From assembly GCF_000376945.1 (NCBI RefSeq), contig NZ_AQXU01000024.1, forward strand, positions 1 to 64,000: a stretch of 64,000 bases of DNA. The letters run 5' to 3'. A program made the translations under genes and the position numbers. Position 1 is the first letter of the stretch. Each line of letters begins with the position of its first letter. Below are positions 49,785-59,109 of this stretch, piece by piece. The DNA is from Leeia oryzae DSM 17879. GTDB taxonomy: Bacteria; Pseudomonadota; Gammaproteobacteria; Burkholderiales; Leeiaceae. The notes beneath the pieces were generated by a model. That model searched no databases, was not told the DNA's origin, and worked only from the letters and a program-made list of their open reading frames with translations.

Positions 49785-52526
49785 ATGATTTCTTCGCTCC
49801 TCAAAAAAGTTTTTGGTAGTCGTAATGAACGGCTGATTAAACAATACTCACAGATCGTCAAGCAGATCAATGCGCTAGAGTCCAGCATCGCCCAGTTAAG
49901 CGATGATGAGCTTCGGGCGAAGACGGAATCATTCAAGCAGCAAGTGGCCAACGGGACGACGCTGGATGCGATTCTGCCAGAAGCGTTTGCAGTATGCCGT
50001 GAGGGCTCCAAGCGCGCGCTGGGCATGCGTCACTTTGATGTTCAGCTGATTGGCGGCATGGTGCTGCATTTTGGCAAGATTTCCGAGATGCGCACCGGTG
50101 AAGGCAAAACCCTGGTGGCGACCCTGGCGGCCTACCTGAATGCACTGTCCGGCAAGGGCGTGCATGTGGTGACGGTAAACGATTACCTGGCAAGCCGGGA
50201 TGCGGCCTGGATGGGGCGGCTGTACAACTTCCTCGGCCTGTCTGTCGGCGTCAACCTCAGCCATATGGGGCATGAAGAAAAGCAGGTGGCCTATGCGGCC
50301 GATATTACCTACGGCACCAACAACGAATACGGCTTTGATTATCTGCGCGATAACATGAAGCATTCGCCAGAAGAGCGTGTGCAGCGTGCCCTGAATTATG
50401 CGATTGTCGATGAGGTGGATTCGATCCTGATCGATGAGGCACGTACCCCGCTGATCATTTCTGGTCAGGCCGATGACAATACCGATATGTATTATCGGGT
50501 CAATGAAATCATTCCTTTGCTCAAGCGCCAGGAAACCGAAGACGGTGAAGGCGACTTCTGGGTGGATGAAAAAGCCCATAGCGTGCTGATGTCCGAAGCC
50601 GGTCATGAGCATGTGGAAGCCATTCTGGTGGAACGTGGCCTGCTGGCTGCCGGTCGCAGCCTGTACGAAGCAGCCAACATCACCCTGATGCATCTGATCA
50701 ATGCAGGCCTGAAGGCCCACCACCTGTATCACCGCGACCAGCATTATGTGGTTCAGAACGGTGAAGTGGTGATTGTGGATGAGTTTACCGGCCGTCTGAT
50801 GGCGGGGCGTCGCTGGTCGGATGGCTTGCACCAGTCGGTAGAAGCCAAAGAAGGGGTCGGCATTCAGAAAGAAAGCCAGACCCTGGCTTCCATTACTTTC
50901 CAGAACTATTTCCGCCTGTACAACAAGCTGGCGGGCATGACCGGTACGGCGGACACCGAAGCCTTTGAATTCCAGCAGATTTACGGTCTGGAAACCGTGG
51001 TGATTCCAACCAACAATGCCGTCAAGCGCAAGGATTTTCTGGATCAGGTATACCGTACGGCGGATGAAAAACACCGTGCGATCATCATGGATATCAAGAG
51101 CTGCCGCGAGCGCCAGCAGCCGGTCCTGGTGGGTACTACTTCTATCGAGAACTCCGAGCTGTTGTCTTCTCTGCTGGAAAAAGAGGGTATCCCGCACAAT
51201 GTGCTGAATGCCAAGCAACATGCCCGTGAAGCCGAGATCATCGCTCAGGCCGGTTTGCCAGGTGCCGTTACCATTGCGACCAACATGGCCGGTCGTGGTA
51301 CGGATATTGTGCTGGGCGGTAATATCGAAAAAGAACAGGACGCGATCAAGGCCGATGAAACGCTGGATGAAGCGGCCAAAGCAAGCCGGCTGGCAGAACT
51401 GAAACAGGCCTGGGGCGTACGCCACGAGGCGGTGCTGAATGCCGGTGGTTTGCACATTATCGGTACCGAGCGGCATGAGTCCCGTCGTGTGGATAACCAG
51501 CTGCGTGGTCGTGCCGGTCGTCAGGGTGACAATGGTTCTTCGCGTTTCTACCTGAGCCTGGAAGATCCGTTGATGCGGATTTTTGCCGGCGATCGCATTG
51601 CAAAAATCATGCAGTTCCTGAAAATGCCGGAAGGTGAGCCGATCGAAGAAAAGATGGTCTCTCGTGCGCTTGAAGGTGCCCAGCGCAAGGTTGAAGCCCG
51701 TAACTTCGATATCCGCAAGCAGTTGCTGGAATACGATGATGTTTCCAATGACCAGCGCAAGGTGATCTACGCTCAGCGTAACGAACTGCTGGAAGCCAGC
51801 CATATTACTGACACCATTACTGCCATGCGTGGTGATGTGCTGAGCCAGCTGGTGTACCGATTTGTACCGCTGGAAGCCGTGGAAGAGCAGTGGGAGCTGG
51901 AAGAGCTGGAGCGTACATTACAGGCGCAATACACGCTGGAACTGCCGGTGCGCGAGTGGGTGAAAGCGGACGAAACACTGGATGCAGAAGGCATTGCCGC
52001 GCGTGTCGTGGCTGCTGCCGATGCCATTTATGCCGAAAAAGTGGCCATGGTGGGTGAAACCTCCATGCAGCAGTTTGAGCGTAGCGTGATGCTGCAAGTG
52101 ATTGACCAGCGCTGGCGCGAACACCTGGCCGCGCTGGACCATCTGCGCCAGGGGATTCATCTGCGCGGTTATGCCCAGAAAAACCCGAAACAGGAATACA
52201 AGCGCGAAGCATTTGAACTGTTCTCCGATATGCTTGATGGCATCAAGGAAGAAGTGACCCGCGTACTGGTTACCGTGCAGGTGCGCTCTGCCGAAGAGGC
52301 GGAAGAAGCCGCAGAAAGCATGCTGGAAGAAGACTCAACCGATAACATGCACTTCCATCATGCAGACTACGATGAAGCGCTGGCAGAGGATAATGAAGGC
52401 GCAGAAGAAGGCGCTAACGCCGGCGGTGCTCCCTTTGTCCGTGCCGGTGAGCGTGTTGGCCGCAATGACCCGTGTCCGTGCGGCTCTGGCCAGAAGTACA
52501 AACATTGTCATGGCAAGCTGGCCTAA
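49785..52526 (+). CDS. secA: Protein translocase ATPase SecA
   Basis: A 913-residue motor that pushes preproteins through SecYEG. Walker A is [18 protein letters not shown] near 100; Walker B/DEAD is [18 protein letters not shown] near 207. The second ATPase domain shows [18 protein letters not shown] near 496 and [20 protein letters not shown] near 555-574. The C-terminus [17 protein letters not shown] is the zinc finger that binds SecB. Length and order match E. coli SecA. Many exported proteins of this window depend on it. Confidence 0.97.
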   Translation: MISSLLKKVFGSRNERLIKQYSQIVKQINALESSIAQLSDDELRAKTESFKQQVANGTTLDAILPEAFAVCREGSKRALGMRHFDVQLIGGMVLHFGKISEMRTGEGKTLVATLAAYLNALSGKGVHVVTVNDYLASRDAAWMGRLYNFLGLSVGVNLSHMGHEEKQVAYAADITYGTNNEYGFDYLRDNMKHSPEERVQRALNYAIVDEVDSILIDEARTPLIISGQADDNTDMYYRVNEIIPLLKRQETEDGEGDFWVDEKAHSVLMSEAGHEHVEAILVERGLLAAGRSLYEAANITLMHLINAGLKAHHLYHRDQHYVVQNGEVVIVDEFTGRLMAGRRWSDGLHQSVEAKEGVGIQKESQTLASITFQNYFRLYNKLAGMTGTADTEAFEFQQIYGLETVVIPTNNAVKRKDFLDQVYRTADEKHRAIIMDIKSCRERQQPVLVGTTSIENSELLSSLLEKEGIPHNVLNAKQHAREAEIIAQAGLPGAVTIATNMAGRGTDIVLGGNIEKEQDAIKADETLDEAAKASRLAELKQAWGVRHEAVLNAGGLHIIGTERHESRRVDNQLRGRAGRQGDNGSSRFYLSLEDPLMRIFAGDRIAKIMQFLKMPEGEPIEEKMVSRALEGAQRKVEARNFDIRKQLLEYDDVSNDQRKVIYAQRNELLEASHITDTITAMRGDVLSQLVYRFVPLEAVEEQWELEELERTLQAQYTLELPVREWVKADETLDAEGIAARVVAAADAIYAEKVAMVGETSMQQFERSVMLQVIDQRWREHLAALDHLRQGIHLRGYAQKNPKQEYKREAFELFSDMLDGIKEEVTRVLVTVQVRSAEEAEEAAESMLEEDSTDNMHFHHADYDEALAEDNEGAEEGANAGGAPFVRAGERVGRNDPCPCGSGQKYKHCHGKLA

Positions 52527-52542
52527 AAGCTAACGTCAGACG

Positions 52543-52583
52543 ACAACATCGCCGGCTATATGCCGGCGATGTTGTTTGTTGTT
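52543..52583 (+). terminator. Strong terminator after secA
   Basis: ACAACATCGCCGGC pairs perfectly with GCCGGCGATGTTGT (14 bp) over the loop TATAT, followed by TTGTTGTTG. It begins 17 bases after the secA stop codon. Confidence 0.88.
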
Positions 52584-52735
52584 GCGTCCGTGCCGGGTAG
52601 GCAGGCCATGGATCAACTATACTGCAGGCTGTATGCGGTTTTCAGGATTCGGTGAAGGCGACCGGATGGGCCCGCGAATCTGTACCTGAACATGTGTTTT
52701 GCGTTTTACCTGATGTAGATGCCGGAGAGATCGAG

Positions 52736-53566
52736 ATGTCTTTATGTGTAAAGTGTCATACCCAGCTGGTGCCGGGCAAGCCGTTCTGTCATCACTGTGG
52801 TGCCCCGCAGCCGGATATTTCCGTCTATAAGGCGTGTCCGACCTGCGGTGCAGCCAATTTGCATGCGGCAGGATATTGTGTGGATTGTGGCCAGGCATTT
52901 GCGAATGAAGAAGCGGAGCCTGCTGATCAGGCAATCCCTGAAGAAATCACGGCGGTGCAAGCTGAGCCAGTGGATGTCCCGCTTGCATTGGCGACTGCTC
53001 CGCTGGCCCATAAGGTGCGCGTTGGCGGTTTGCGGGGCTTGATTCAGCACCGGGAGCTGCCGTCCCCACAAGAAATGAAGCGCTGGCTGGTCATTGCCGG
53101 TGTCGTGGCCGTGATTGCCATGATTTGCATGTTCCTGGTGATCTCGCTCAGTGGGGGTGAGCAAGCGGCTTCTTCGGCAGAGGCGGCTGCCAGCGTGCAG
53201 GTGCAACCTTTGAACGGCGCGGTGGTCCAAGCGGGTGAGCTGGCGCCAGGCGCAGACAAGCCACGTAACGGCATTGTGCCCAAAGCGGTCACCTCGCTGG
53301 GCGGCGGGGGCCAGCCTGCTGCCGAGACGGAGGCCTCCGATGTGGCAAATACCGCACCTGCGGATGCGGCTGCCCCGACAGGAGATGTGAAGGCGGACAG
53401 TGCAACCACGAAACCTGCCGCCACGCACGGGGCGGACCAGACGGCAGCGCCGGCAGCAGATACCTCAGCTGCGGACAAACCCAAAGTGGCTAAACCGGCT
53501 GCGCATGACCCGGAAGTGGATGCAGCCCGCAAGGCCATGAATGAATTTCTGAAGCAGCAACCCTAA
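52736..53566 (+). CDS. Double zinc-ribbon membrane protein of unknown function
   Basis: A 276-residue protein. Two N-terminal zinc ribbons are visible: CVKC...CHHCG (residues 4-25) and CPTCG...CVDCG (36-53). A single membrane helix follows at about 120-142 (WLVIAGVVAVIAMICMFLVI), and the rest is low-complexity, rich in Ala, Asp, Thr and Pro, with a short basic end (EVDAARKAMNEFLKQQP). The ribbons would face the cytoplasm and the tail the periplasm. The ATG at 52736 begins just at the first ribbon, with GGAGAG upstream. I know no function for it. Confidence 0.75.
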   Translation: MSLCVKCHTQLVPGKPFCHHCGAPQPDISVYKACPTCGAANLHAAGYCVDCGQAFANEEAEPADQAIPEEITAVQAEPVDVPLALATAPLAHKVRVGGLRGLIQHRELPSPQEMKRWLVIAGVVAVIAMICMFLVISLSGGEQAASSAEAAASVQVQPLNGAVVQAGELAPGADKPRNGIVPKAVTSLGGGGQPAAETEASDVANTAPADAAAPTGDVKADSATTKPAATHGADQTAAPAADTSAADKPKVAKPAAHDPEVDAARKAMNEFLKQQP

Positions 53567-53613
53567 GCCACAAGGCACAGGGAAGGGCTGCATAGGCGAA
53601 AGGGAGGTTTGAA

Positions 53614-54276
53614 ATGCAACAGTTCATGTCTCGATCTTGGACGCATGTGTTGTACCCTGTGGTGGCGGGCAGTCTCCTGCTGAGTGCTTGCGCGAATAAC
53701 AACCATGCGCAGAAAGATGCGACCGCAGGTGCGGCTATTGGTGGTGCTGGCGGTTATGTGCTTTGCAAGCTGACGGGTGGTTCTGACAGTCATTGTGCCA
53801 AGTTTGCGGTGGCGACCGCCGTAGTCGGCGGGGTGATTGGCTGGCAGCATGGCAAGGAAAAAGATTTGCAGGAGGCGAGAGCCTTTACCGACTCGCTGAA
53901 CAAGAAGGGGATTCCTGCCTACACCGAAACCGCCTATGCCCGGCAAACGGATGCTTCCGGACAGACGGCGACCGTGAACAGCGTGAAGCGGGTTGGGTTC
54001 CCGATCCGGCAGACCATCAGTGCCAAGGATACGGACATGGTCACGGCGATCCGTGAAGTGGGGCGCCGTGCCGCCATTGCCAGCAAGACCGAACCCTACC
54101 AGGTGGTGGCAGTAGTCCCGGCCAGCAACAGGACGCAAGTCAGCCAGTGGATTCAGGAAGGCATCAATCAGGCGGGCAGTAGTGGCAAAGCACCTGCAGT
54201 ACTGGTGGTGGACGCCAAAACGCTGAAAGAGGCGGGCATTTATTATGCACCGACCAATGACAAGCAGTTCATTTGA
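53614..54276 (+). CDS. Glycine-zipper lipoprotein
   Basis: A 220-residue outer-membrane-type lipoprotein. The lipobox is L-L-S-A-C near residue 26 (signal HVLYPVVAGSLLLSAC). A glycine-zipper segment follows (ATAGAAIGGAGGYVLCKLTGG and AVVGGVIGWQHGKEKDLQEA), as in OmpA-associated lipoproteins of the SlyB/YMGG type. The C-terminal 120 residues are a soluble domain I do not recognise. GGGAGG precedes the ATG by 8 bases. It lies 47 bases behind the zinc-ribbon gene, so the two could be one transcript. Confidence 0.8.
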   Translation: MQQFMSRSWTHVLYPVVAGSLLLSACANNNHAQKDATAGAAIGGAGGYVLCKLTGGSDSHCAKFAVATAVVGGVIGWQHGKEKDLQEARAFTDSLNKKGIPAYTETAYARQTDASGQTATVNSVKRVGFPIRQTISAKDTDMVTAIREVGRRAAIASKTEPYQVVAVVPASNRTQVSQWIQEGINQAGSSGKAPAVLVVDAKTLKEAGIYYAPTNDKQFI

Positions 54277-54337
54277 ACGTACGGGGTAACGCTTGATTGG
54301 CTGACCAAGTGTGACCGTGCGGGTGGCCCGTGGGTGA

Positions 54338-54374
54338 AAAAAAGCAGGTCAGGCAGGCGTCTGTCCTGCTTTTT
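54338..54374. terminator. Bidirectional terminator shared with the end of queG
   Basis: AAAAAGCAGG (54339-54348) pairs with CCTGCTTTTT (54365-54374) over a 16-base loop. On the plus strand it ends the lipoprotein message. On the minus strand part of the stem is also the last codons of queG, whose stop is at 54349-54351. Confidence 0.8.
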
Positions 54375-55458
54375 GCTTGTCCAGTGCCCAGCGGATATGC
54401 TCTTGTACCAGAGGGCTGGCGGTGGGAAGTTTGGCTTCCAGCGCACGGATGATTTCCGGTGAGCTGGGGGCATTACCCAGGCCAATGGCCAGATTGCGCT
54501 GCCACTGTTCATGACCGATGCGATAAATGGCGCTGCCAGCCATCTGTTTCTGGAACGTGGCGTCATCCCACTCGAACAAGGTCAGCAGCTTGACGTTATC
54601 AAGACCGTGGCGGATGTCGAAATCTGTCAGTGTGGTTTTCTGGGCAAAGCGGTTCCAGGGGCAAAATAGCTGGCAGTCATCGCAGCCATAGACGCGATTG
54701 CCGATCTGCTCACGAAACTCCACCGGAATACTGCCTTTGAGTTCAATGGTCAGGTAGGAAATGCAGCGCCGGGCGTCGACCTCATACGGGGCGACAATGG
54801 CACCCGTAGGGCAGACGTCCATGCATTTTTGGCAACTGCCGCAATGGGGCTGGACGGGCGCATCGACAGGCAGTGGCAGGTCGGTGAGGATTTCTCCCAG
54901 GAAAAAGTACGAGCCCTGTTCCCGTGTCAGCAGCAGCGTGTGTTTGCCGCGCCAGCCTATCCCCGCTTTGCTGGCTAGCGCGACTTCCAGGATGGGCGCG
55001 CTGTCAGTGAAGACCCGGTATTGATGGGTCTGCTGTGACAAAGCCAGAGCATCCTGGATCTTGCGCGCCAGTTGCTCCAGCCGTTGTTTGAGCACTTTAT
55101 GGTAGTCACGCCCCAGGGCATAGCGGGAGATGTACGCCTGACCATTGGCATCCAGCTGTGTCAGGCTGTCGGCGGGCAGTTCGGACAGGTAGGGCATGCG
55201 GGCGCTGATGACGCGTACGGTACCGGGTAGCAGTTCGGACGGACGGGCGCGTTTTAGCCCGTGTCTTGCCATATAATCCATCTCGCCGTGGTAGCCTTTG
55301 GCGAGCCAGGCTAATAATTCCGGCTCGGCAGCCGATAAATCCGTATCGGCAATGCCAATCTGGCTGAATCCCAGTTCGAGCCCCCAGTGTTTGATATCTG
55401 CCACAAGACCTGTCAGGAGGTCTGTGGCTGGCGTAGAGAAAGTGTTTTCATGTTGCAT
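54349..55458 (-). CDS. queG: Epoxyqueuosine reductase
   Basis: A 369-residue cobalamin-dependent Fe-S enzyme that performs the last step of queuosine synthesis in tRNA. Landmarks are GFSQIGIADTDLSAAEPELL near 30-49, ISRYALGRDYHKVLKQRL near 110, the first cluster motif CGSCQKCMDVCPTGAI near 206 and the second CDDCQLFCPWNRF near 262. A HEAT-like end (QRNLAIGLGNAPSSPEIIRA) is typical. The ATG at 55458 is chosen. Its 5' end lies head to head with tsaE, only 18 bases away or overlapping it. Confidence 0.95.
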   Translation of the reverse strand: MQHENTFSTPATDLLTGLVADIKHWGLELGFSQIGIADTDLSAAEPELLAWLAKGYHGEMDYMARHGLKRARPSELLPGTVRVISARMPYLSELPADSLTQLDANGQAYISRYALGRDYHKVLKQRLEQLARKIQDALALSQQTHQYRVFTDSAPILEVALASKAGIGWRGKHTLLLTREQGSYFFLGEILTDLPLPVDAPVQPHCGSCQKCMDVCPTGAIVAPYEVDARRCISYLTIELKGSIPVEFREQIGNRVYGCDDCQLFCPWNRFAQKTTLTDFDIRHGLDNVKLLTLFEWDDATFQKQMAGSAIYRIGHEQWQRNLAIGLGNAPSSPEIIRALEAKLPTASPLVQEHIRWALDKQKAGQTPA

Positions 55459-55476
55459 GAACCAGATCATACCGTG

Positions 55477-55935
55477 ATGCAGGAATTTTTGCCTGATGAG
55501 CCTGCAACGCAGGCCGCAGGCGCGCGTCTGGCGCAGGTTTTAAAACCGGGCATGGTCATGACCCTGTCAGGAGACCTGGGTGCGGGCAAGACAACCTTGA
55601 CCCGGGCCATCCTCCGGTCCATGGGGGTTAATGGCAGAATCAAGAGCCCGACCTATTCTTTGGTTGAACCTTACGTAATTTCTAACTTATACTTGTATCA
55701 CTTTGATTTTTATAGATTTGAAGATCCGGACGAGTGGGAGGCCAGTGGTTTCCGCGATTGCTTCCGTGAAGACAGCATTTGCCTGATTGAATGGCCTGAA
55801 AAAGCAGCAGGCAGCTTGCCTGCGCCGGATATAGCGTTGACGCTGTCCTGGGTGGGGGAGGGCCGCTCTTTACAGTTAAACGCCTTGAGTAAGGCGGGAA
55901 AATTATGTTTAAACCAGTACGCGCAACTTACCTGA
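55477..55935 (+). CDS. tsaE: tRNA threonylcarbamoyladenosine biosynthesis ATPase TsaE
   Basis: A 152-residue P-loop ATPase that works with TsaB and TsaD to make t6A at position 37 of ANN-decoding tRNAs. It shows FLPDEPATQAAGARLAQVL at the start, Walker A SGDLGAGKTTLTRAIL near 35, KSPTYSLVEPY near 58 and HFDFYRFEDPDEWEASGF near 76. The start is uncertain: ATG at 55477 fits the family N-terminus, while ATG at 55450 would add 9 residues and overlap the queG start. Its 3' end overlaps amiC by 31 bases, a typical tsaE-amiC pair. Confidence 0.92.
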   Translation: MQEFLPDEPATQAAGARLAQVLKPGMVMTLSGDLGAGKTTLTRAILRSMGVNGRIKSPTYSLVEPYVISNLYLYHFDFYRFEDPDEWEASGFRDCFREDSICLIEWPEKAAGSLPAPDIALTLSWVGEGRSLQLNALSKAGKLCLNQYAQLT

Positions 55936-57233
55936 CTGAACCCTTGCCGCAAGTGCGGCAATTGAGACGCCGTTTCCTGCAGATGGCGGGGGCCTCGCTG
56001 TTGCTGACGGTTCATCCTGTCCGGGCGGCGGCGCCGGCCATTTTGTCGGTCCGCGTCTGGCCTGGTAGCGACTATACGCGGGTGACGCTAGAGTCCAGTA
56101 CACCGCTGGATTACAAATCGTTCAGCGTGAAAGACCCGGAACGGCTGGTGCTGGATATTGACGGGGTGGATCTGACAGGCCCGTTGACCCAGCTGGCGGG
56201 CAAAGTGAATGAGTCTGATCCGTACATCAAGCTGCTCCGGGCGGGCAAAAACAAGCCGGGAACGGTGCGACTGGTGTTCGAGCTGAAAGTATCCGTCAAA
56301 CCACAGGTATTCCGGCTGCAGCCGATTGGTGAATATGGCAACCGGCTGGTGGTGGACTTGTACCCGGAGAACCCGGCGGACCCGTTGCTGGCCTTGTTGC
56401 AGGACAAACAACAGGATGCCGCTGCCGCACCTGCGGAAGATGCCAGAGCCCAGAACGGACGCAAACAAGCGACGCCTGATGATGATGTGCCGGATGCCTC
56501 TGCTAACAAGGGACCGATTTTCACCGTGATGATCGACCCGGGCCACGGGGGGGAAGACCCTGGTGCCATCGGCAGCCGTGGAACGCATGAAAAAGCCATT
56601 ACGCTGGCCATTGGCAAGCGTTTGCGCCAGTTGATCAATGAGCAGCCCAACATGCGGGCGTCCATGACCCGGGATGCAGACTTCTTTGTGCCCTTGGCTG
56701 ACCGAGTCCGCAAGGCACGCAGGATCAACGCCGACCTGTTTATTTCGATCCATGCCGATGCGTTTCTGACCCCTACCGCCAAAGGTTCGTCCGTGTTTGC
56801 GCTTTCCGAAAACGGGGCGTCGTCTACGGCGGCCAAGTGGCTGGCGAAAAAGGAAAACGAGGCGGATCAGGTGGGCGGGGTGCGCATGAGTGTGGGCGAC
56901 CCGTACCTGAAACGTACCTTGTTTGATTTGACGCAGACCGCTACCATCAGTGATTCGCTTAAACTGGGCAATTCGGTGCTGGGCGAGATTGGCGGGATCA
57001 ATCGTCTGCACAAAGGGGCCGTGGAGCAGGCCAGTTTTGCCGTCCTGAAAGCGCCAGATATTCCGTCCATTCTGGTGGAGACCGCGTTTATTTCCAATCC
57101 GGATGAAGAGGCCAAACTGCTGGACGAGGCTTATCAGGACAAAATGGCGCGCGCCATTCTGAACGGCATTCGCAAGTTTGCCGCCAAAAACCCGACCGCG
57201 GTCAAACTCAAGGTCGCTTCTGCCAGTTCCTGA
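55905..57233 (+). CDS. amiC: N-acetylmuramoyl-L-alanine amidase (AmiC-type, Tat-exported)
   Basis: A 442-residue periplasmic amidase that splits septal peptidoglycan during daughter-cell separation. The N-terminus carries a twin-arginine signal, RRRFLQMAGASLLL, around residues 23-36. An AMIN domain (about 48-155, SVRVWPGSDYTRVTLESS) targets the septum. After a linker comes the zinc amidase domain with DPGHGGEDPGAIGSRG near 211, SIHADAF near 281 and VETAFISNPDEE near 390. It overlaps tsaE by 31 bases. Activation by an EnvC-like M23 protein is known for the family; the M23 protein at 48623-49525 keeps its own catalytic residues. Confidence 0.94.
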   Translation: MFKPVRATYLTEPLPQVRQLRRRFLQMAGASLLLTVHPVRAAAPAILSVRVWPGSDYTRVTLESSTPLDYKSFSVKDPERLVLDIDGVDLTGPLTQLAGKVNESDPYIKLLRAGKNKPGTVRLVFELKVSVKPQVFRLQPIGEYGNRLVVDLYPENPADPLLALLQDKQQDAAAAPAEDARAQNGRKQATPDDDVPDASANKGPIFTVMIDPGHGGEDPGAIGSRGTHEKAITLAIGKRLRQLINEQPNMRASMTRDADFFVPLADRVRKARRINADLFISIHADAFLTPTAKGSSVFALSENGASSTAAKWLAKKENEADQVGGVRMSVGDPYLKRTLFDLTQTATISDSLKLGNSVLGEIGGINRLHKGAVEQASFAVLKAPDIPSILVETAFISNPDEEAKLLDEAYQDKMARAILNGIRKFAAKNPTAVKLKVASASS

Positions 57234-57282
57234 TCACCCGAATGGTTCGCAGGCGCGGCAAGTTTTTATGGAGTAAGCCATT

Positions 57283-57525
57283 ATGGCACGCATCATTTTT
57301 TTCCTGTTACTGGCGGTGCTGGCGTACATGCTGTTAAAGCGTATTGCCGCCAGCAGCCGTCAGGCGCCGGGTGAAGATACCAGTACTCGCGAACGTTTTC
57401 CGGCGTCTGCCAAGGATGAGGATACGGTTCGCTGTGAAGAATGCGGCGTGTACATGCCGCGCTCTGAAGCGCTGATGACGCAGGGCAAGTTCTACTGTGA
57501 TACGCATCGTCCCAAAGCGCATTAG
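57283..57525 (+). CDS. PP0621 family small membrane protein
   Basis: An 80-residue protein with an N-terminal membrane helix (ARIIFFLLLAVLAYMLLKRI) and a C-terminal C-E-E-C...Y-C-D-x-H motif (CEECGVYMPRSEAL then FYCDTH), which looks like a small zinc-binding site. This is the PP0621 family, often found directly before pilS. Function unknown. It ends 5 bases before pilS, so it is probably translated with it. Confidence 0.85.
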   Translation: MARIIFFLLLAVLAYMLLKRIAASSRQAPGEDTSTRERFPASAKDEDTVRCEECGVYMPRSEALMTQGKFYCDTHRPKAH

Positions 57526-57530
57526 CATGT

Positions 57531-59099
57531 ATGTCAGTTCCCGCTTCCAATACCAGTGACCAGCACTGGCGATCCCTCCAGTATTTTTCTGTTTACCGTC
57601 TTGTCGTTATTGCGGCGCTTGCCTTCCTGCCTTTGCTGGTGCGGTGGGTGTCTCCGACGGCACATGCGACCTTTGTATCATCATCTCTTGTCAGTGAAAT
57701 CCTGGCTGGGTACGGGGCGTTTGCCCTGCTGGCCGGGGTAAGCGCGCACCGCCGCTGGCTGGCATTTGATGCCTTGCTGACCTCGCAGATTGCCGGGGAC
57801 ATCGTATTCATCATCTCGCTGGGCGTGGTGGCAGGGGGGGCTCGTACCGGTCTTCCTTTACTGCTGCTGCCGTACCTGGCGGCAGCCGGGCTGATCAGCC
57901 GCGGGCGGATGTCCATGCTGCATGCCGCACTGGCGAGTATTGCCCTGATCGGCGCTGAGCTGGCGCGCGGGTACGGGCAGAGCATGTCGGATAACCTGCC
58001 GCAAGCCGCGATGCTGGCGCTGGCCTATTTTGCCGTGGCGTGGCTGGCTTTCCGTTTTTCTGTCTACGCGCGGGAGAAGGAGCTGCTGGCCGAGGAACGG
58101 GGGGTGGATCTGGCCAAGCAGGAGGAGGTCAACCGGCTCGTTATCCGGGATATGCATGATGGCGTGCTGGTGATCGACCAGAATGCCCTGATCCGCCACT
58201 ACAACCGTCAGGCACTGGTACTGCTGGGGTTGCCGGAGAATATCGAGTCTCGGCCTTTGAGTGACTGGCCCCATGTGTATCAGGCCCTGTCACGCTGGGT
58301 AGAGTTTGGCCCGTCCGAGGTGACGCTACAGATACCCGAGATGGGGCATCTGGTGACCTTGAATATCAAGCCGGTTGGTGAACATCGCCAGGCTGGGGCG
58401 GTTATCTATGTGCAGGATTCGATTGCAGAACAGAAACTGGCGCAGCAGCTGAAACTGGCCGCCTTGGGCCGGCTGACTGCCAATATTGCCCATGAAATCC
58501 GTAATCCGCTATCGGCCATTACCCATGCGGCTGATTTTCTGGCGGAGGACGAGCATGACCCGGTCCAGCAGCGGCTGATTACCATTGTGCGTGACAATGC
58601 CAACCGGCTGGAACATATTGTGCAGGATGTTCTGCAACTCAACCGGCGTGACCGGCTGCGGGTCGAACATTTTGACTTGCCCGCTTACCTGGCCGAGTTT
58701 GTTAACCAGTTCTGCCAGGTAGAGCAGCTGGACACCGGCCTGATGGTGCTGGACGTGGGGGACGGGCTGGATGTGCCGTTTGACAAAGAACACCTGAACC
58801 AGATTTTGTGGAACCTGTGCCGTAACGCCGTGCGTTATTGCCAGAAACACCCGGGCAGTATCCGCTTATCGCTGCGGAAGTCTGGGCGATCGTGGTATTT
58901 CCGCATTTTTAATGACGGACCGCCGATTCCGGCAGAATTGCGTGTACAGTTATTTGAACCGTTTTTCACGACCCAGTCGTCCGGAACCGGACTGGGGCTG
59001 TATATTGCCCGTGAACTATGTGCCGCCAATGGCGCCACCCTGCAGTATATCGATGCATCCGAGCATGCCATCTTCGAAATTGTGGGTAATCTGAATTAG
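57531..59099 (+). CDS. pilS: Sensor histidine kinase PilS (type IV pilus regulation)
   Basis: A 522-residue membrane kinase. Six hydrophobic helices lie in residues 20-180, then a PAS-like region (MHDGVLVIDQNALIRHYNRQ near 203-222). The dimerisation domain carries the phospho-accepting histidine in NIAHEIRNPLSAITHAADFL near 320. The ATPase domain shows LWNLCRNAVRYCQ, FNDGPPIPAEL and SSGTGLGLYIAREL. In Pseudomonas and relatives PilS senses pilin in the membrane and controls PilR. Its pairing with pilR and the PP0621 gene supports the name. Confidence 0.92.
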   Translation: MSVPASNTSDQHWRSLQYFSVYRLVVIAALAFLPLLVRWVSPTAHATFVSSSLVSEILAGYGAFALLAGVSAHRRWLAFDALLTSQIAGDIVFIISLGVVAGGARTGLPLLLLPYLAAAGLISRGRMSMLHAALASIALIGAELARGYGQSMSDNLPQAAMLALAYFAVAWLAFRFSVYAREKELLAEERGVDLAKQEEVNRLVIRDMHDGVLVIDQNALIRHYNRQALVLLGLPENIESRPLSDWPHVYQALSRWVEFGPSEVTLQIPEMGHLVTLNIKPVGEHRQAGAVIYVQDSIAEQKLAQQLKLAALGRLTANIAHEIRNPLSAITHAADFLAEDEHDPVQQRLITIVRDNANRLEHIVQDVLQLNRRDRLRVEHFDLPAYLAEFVNQFCQVEQLDTGLMVLDVGDGLDVPFDKEHLNQILWNLCRNAVRYCQKHPGSIRLSLRKSGRSWYFRIFNDGPPIPAELRVQLFEPFFTTQSSGTGLGLYIARELCAANGATLQYIDASEHAIFEIVGNLN

Positions 59100-59109
59100 A
59101 CGAGGTTGT

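Noticed and set aside
49929-51803. Minus-strand open frame of 624 codons
   Set aside because: It is fully antisense to secA and has no recognisable domain or ribosome binding site.
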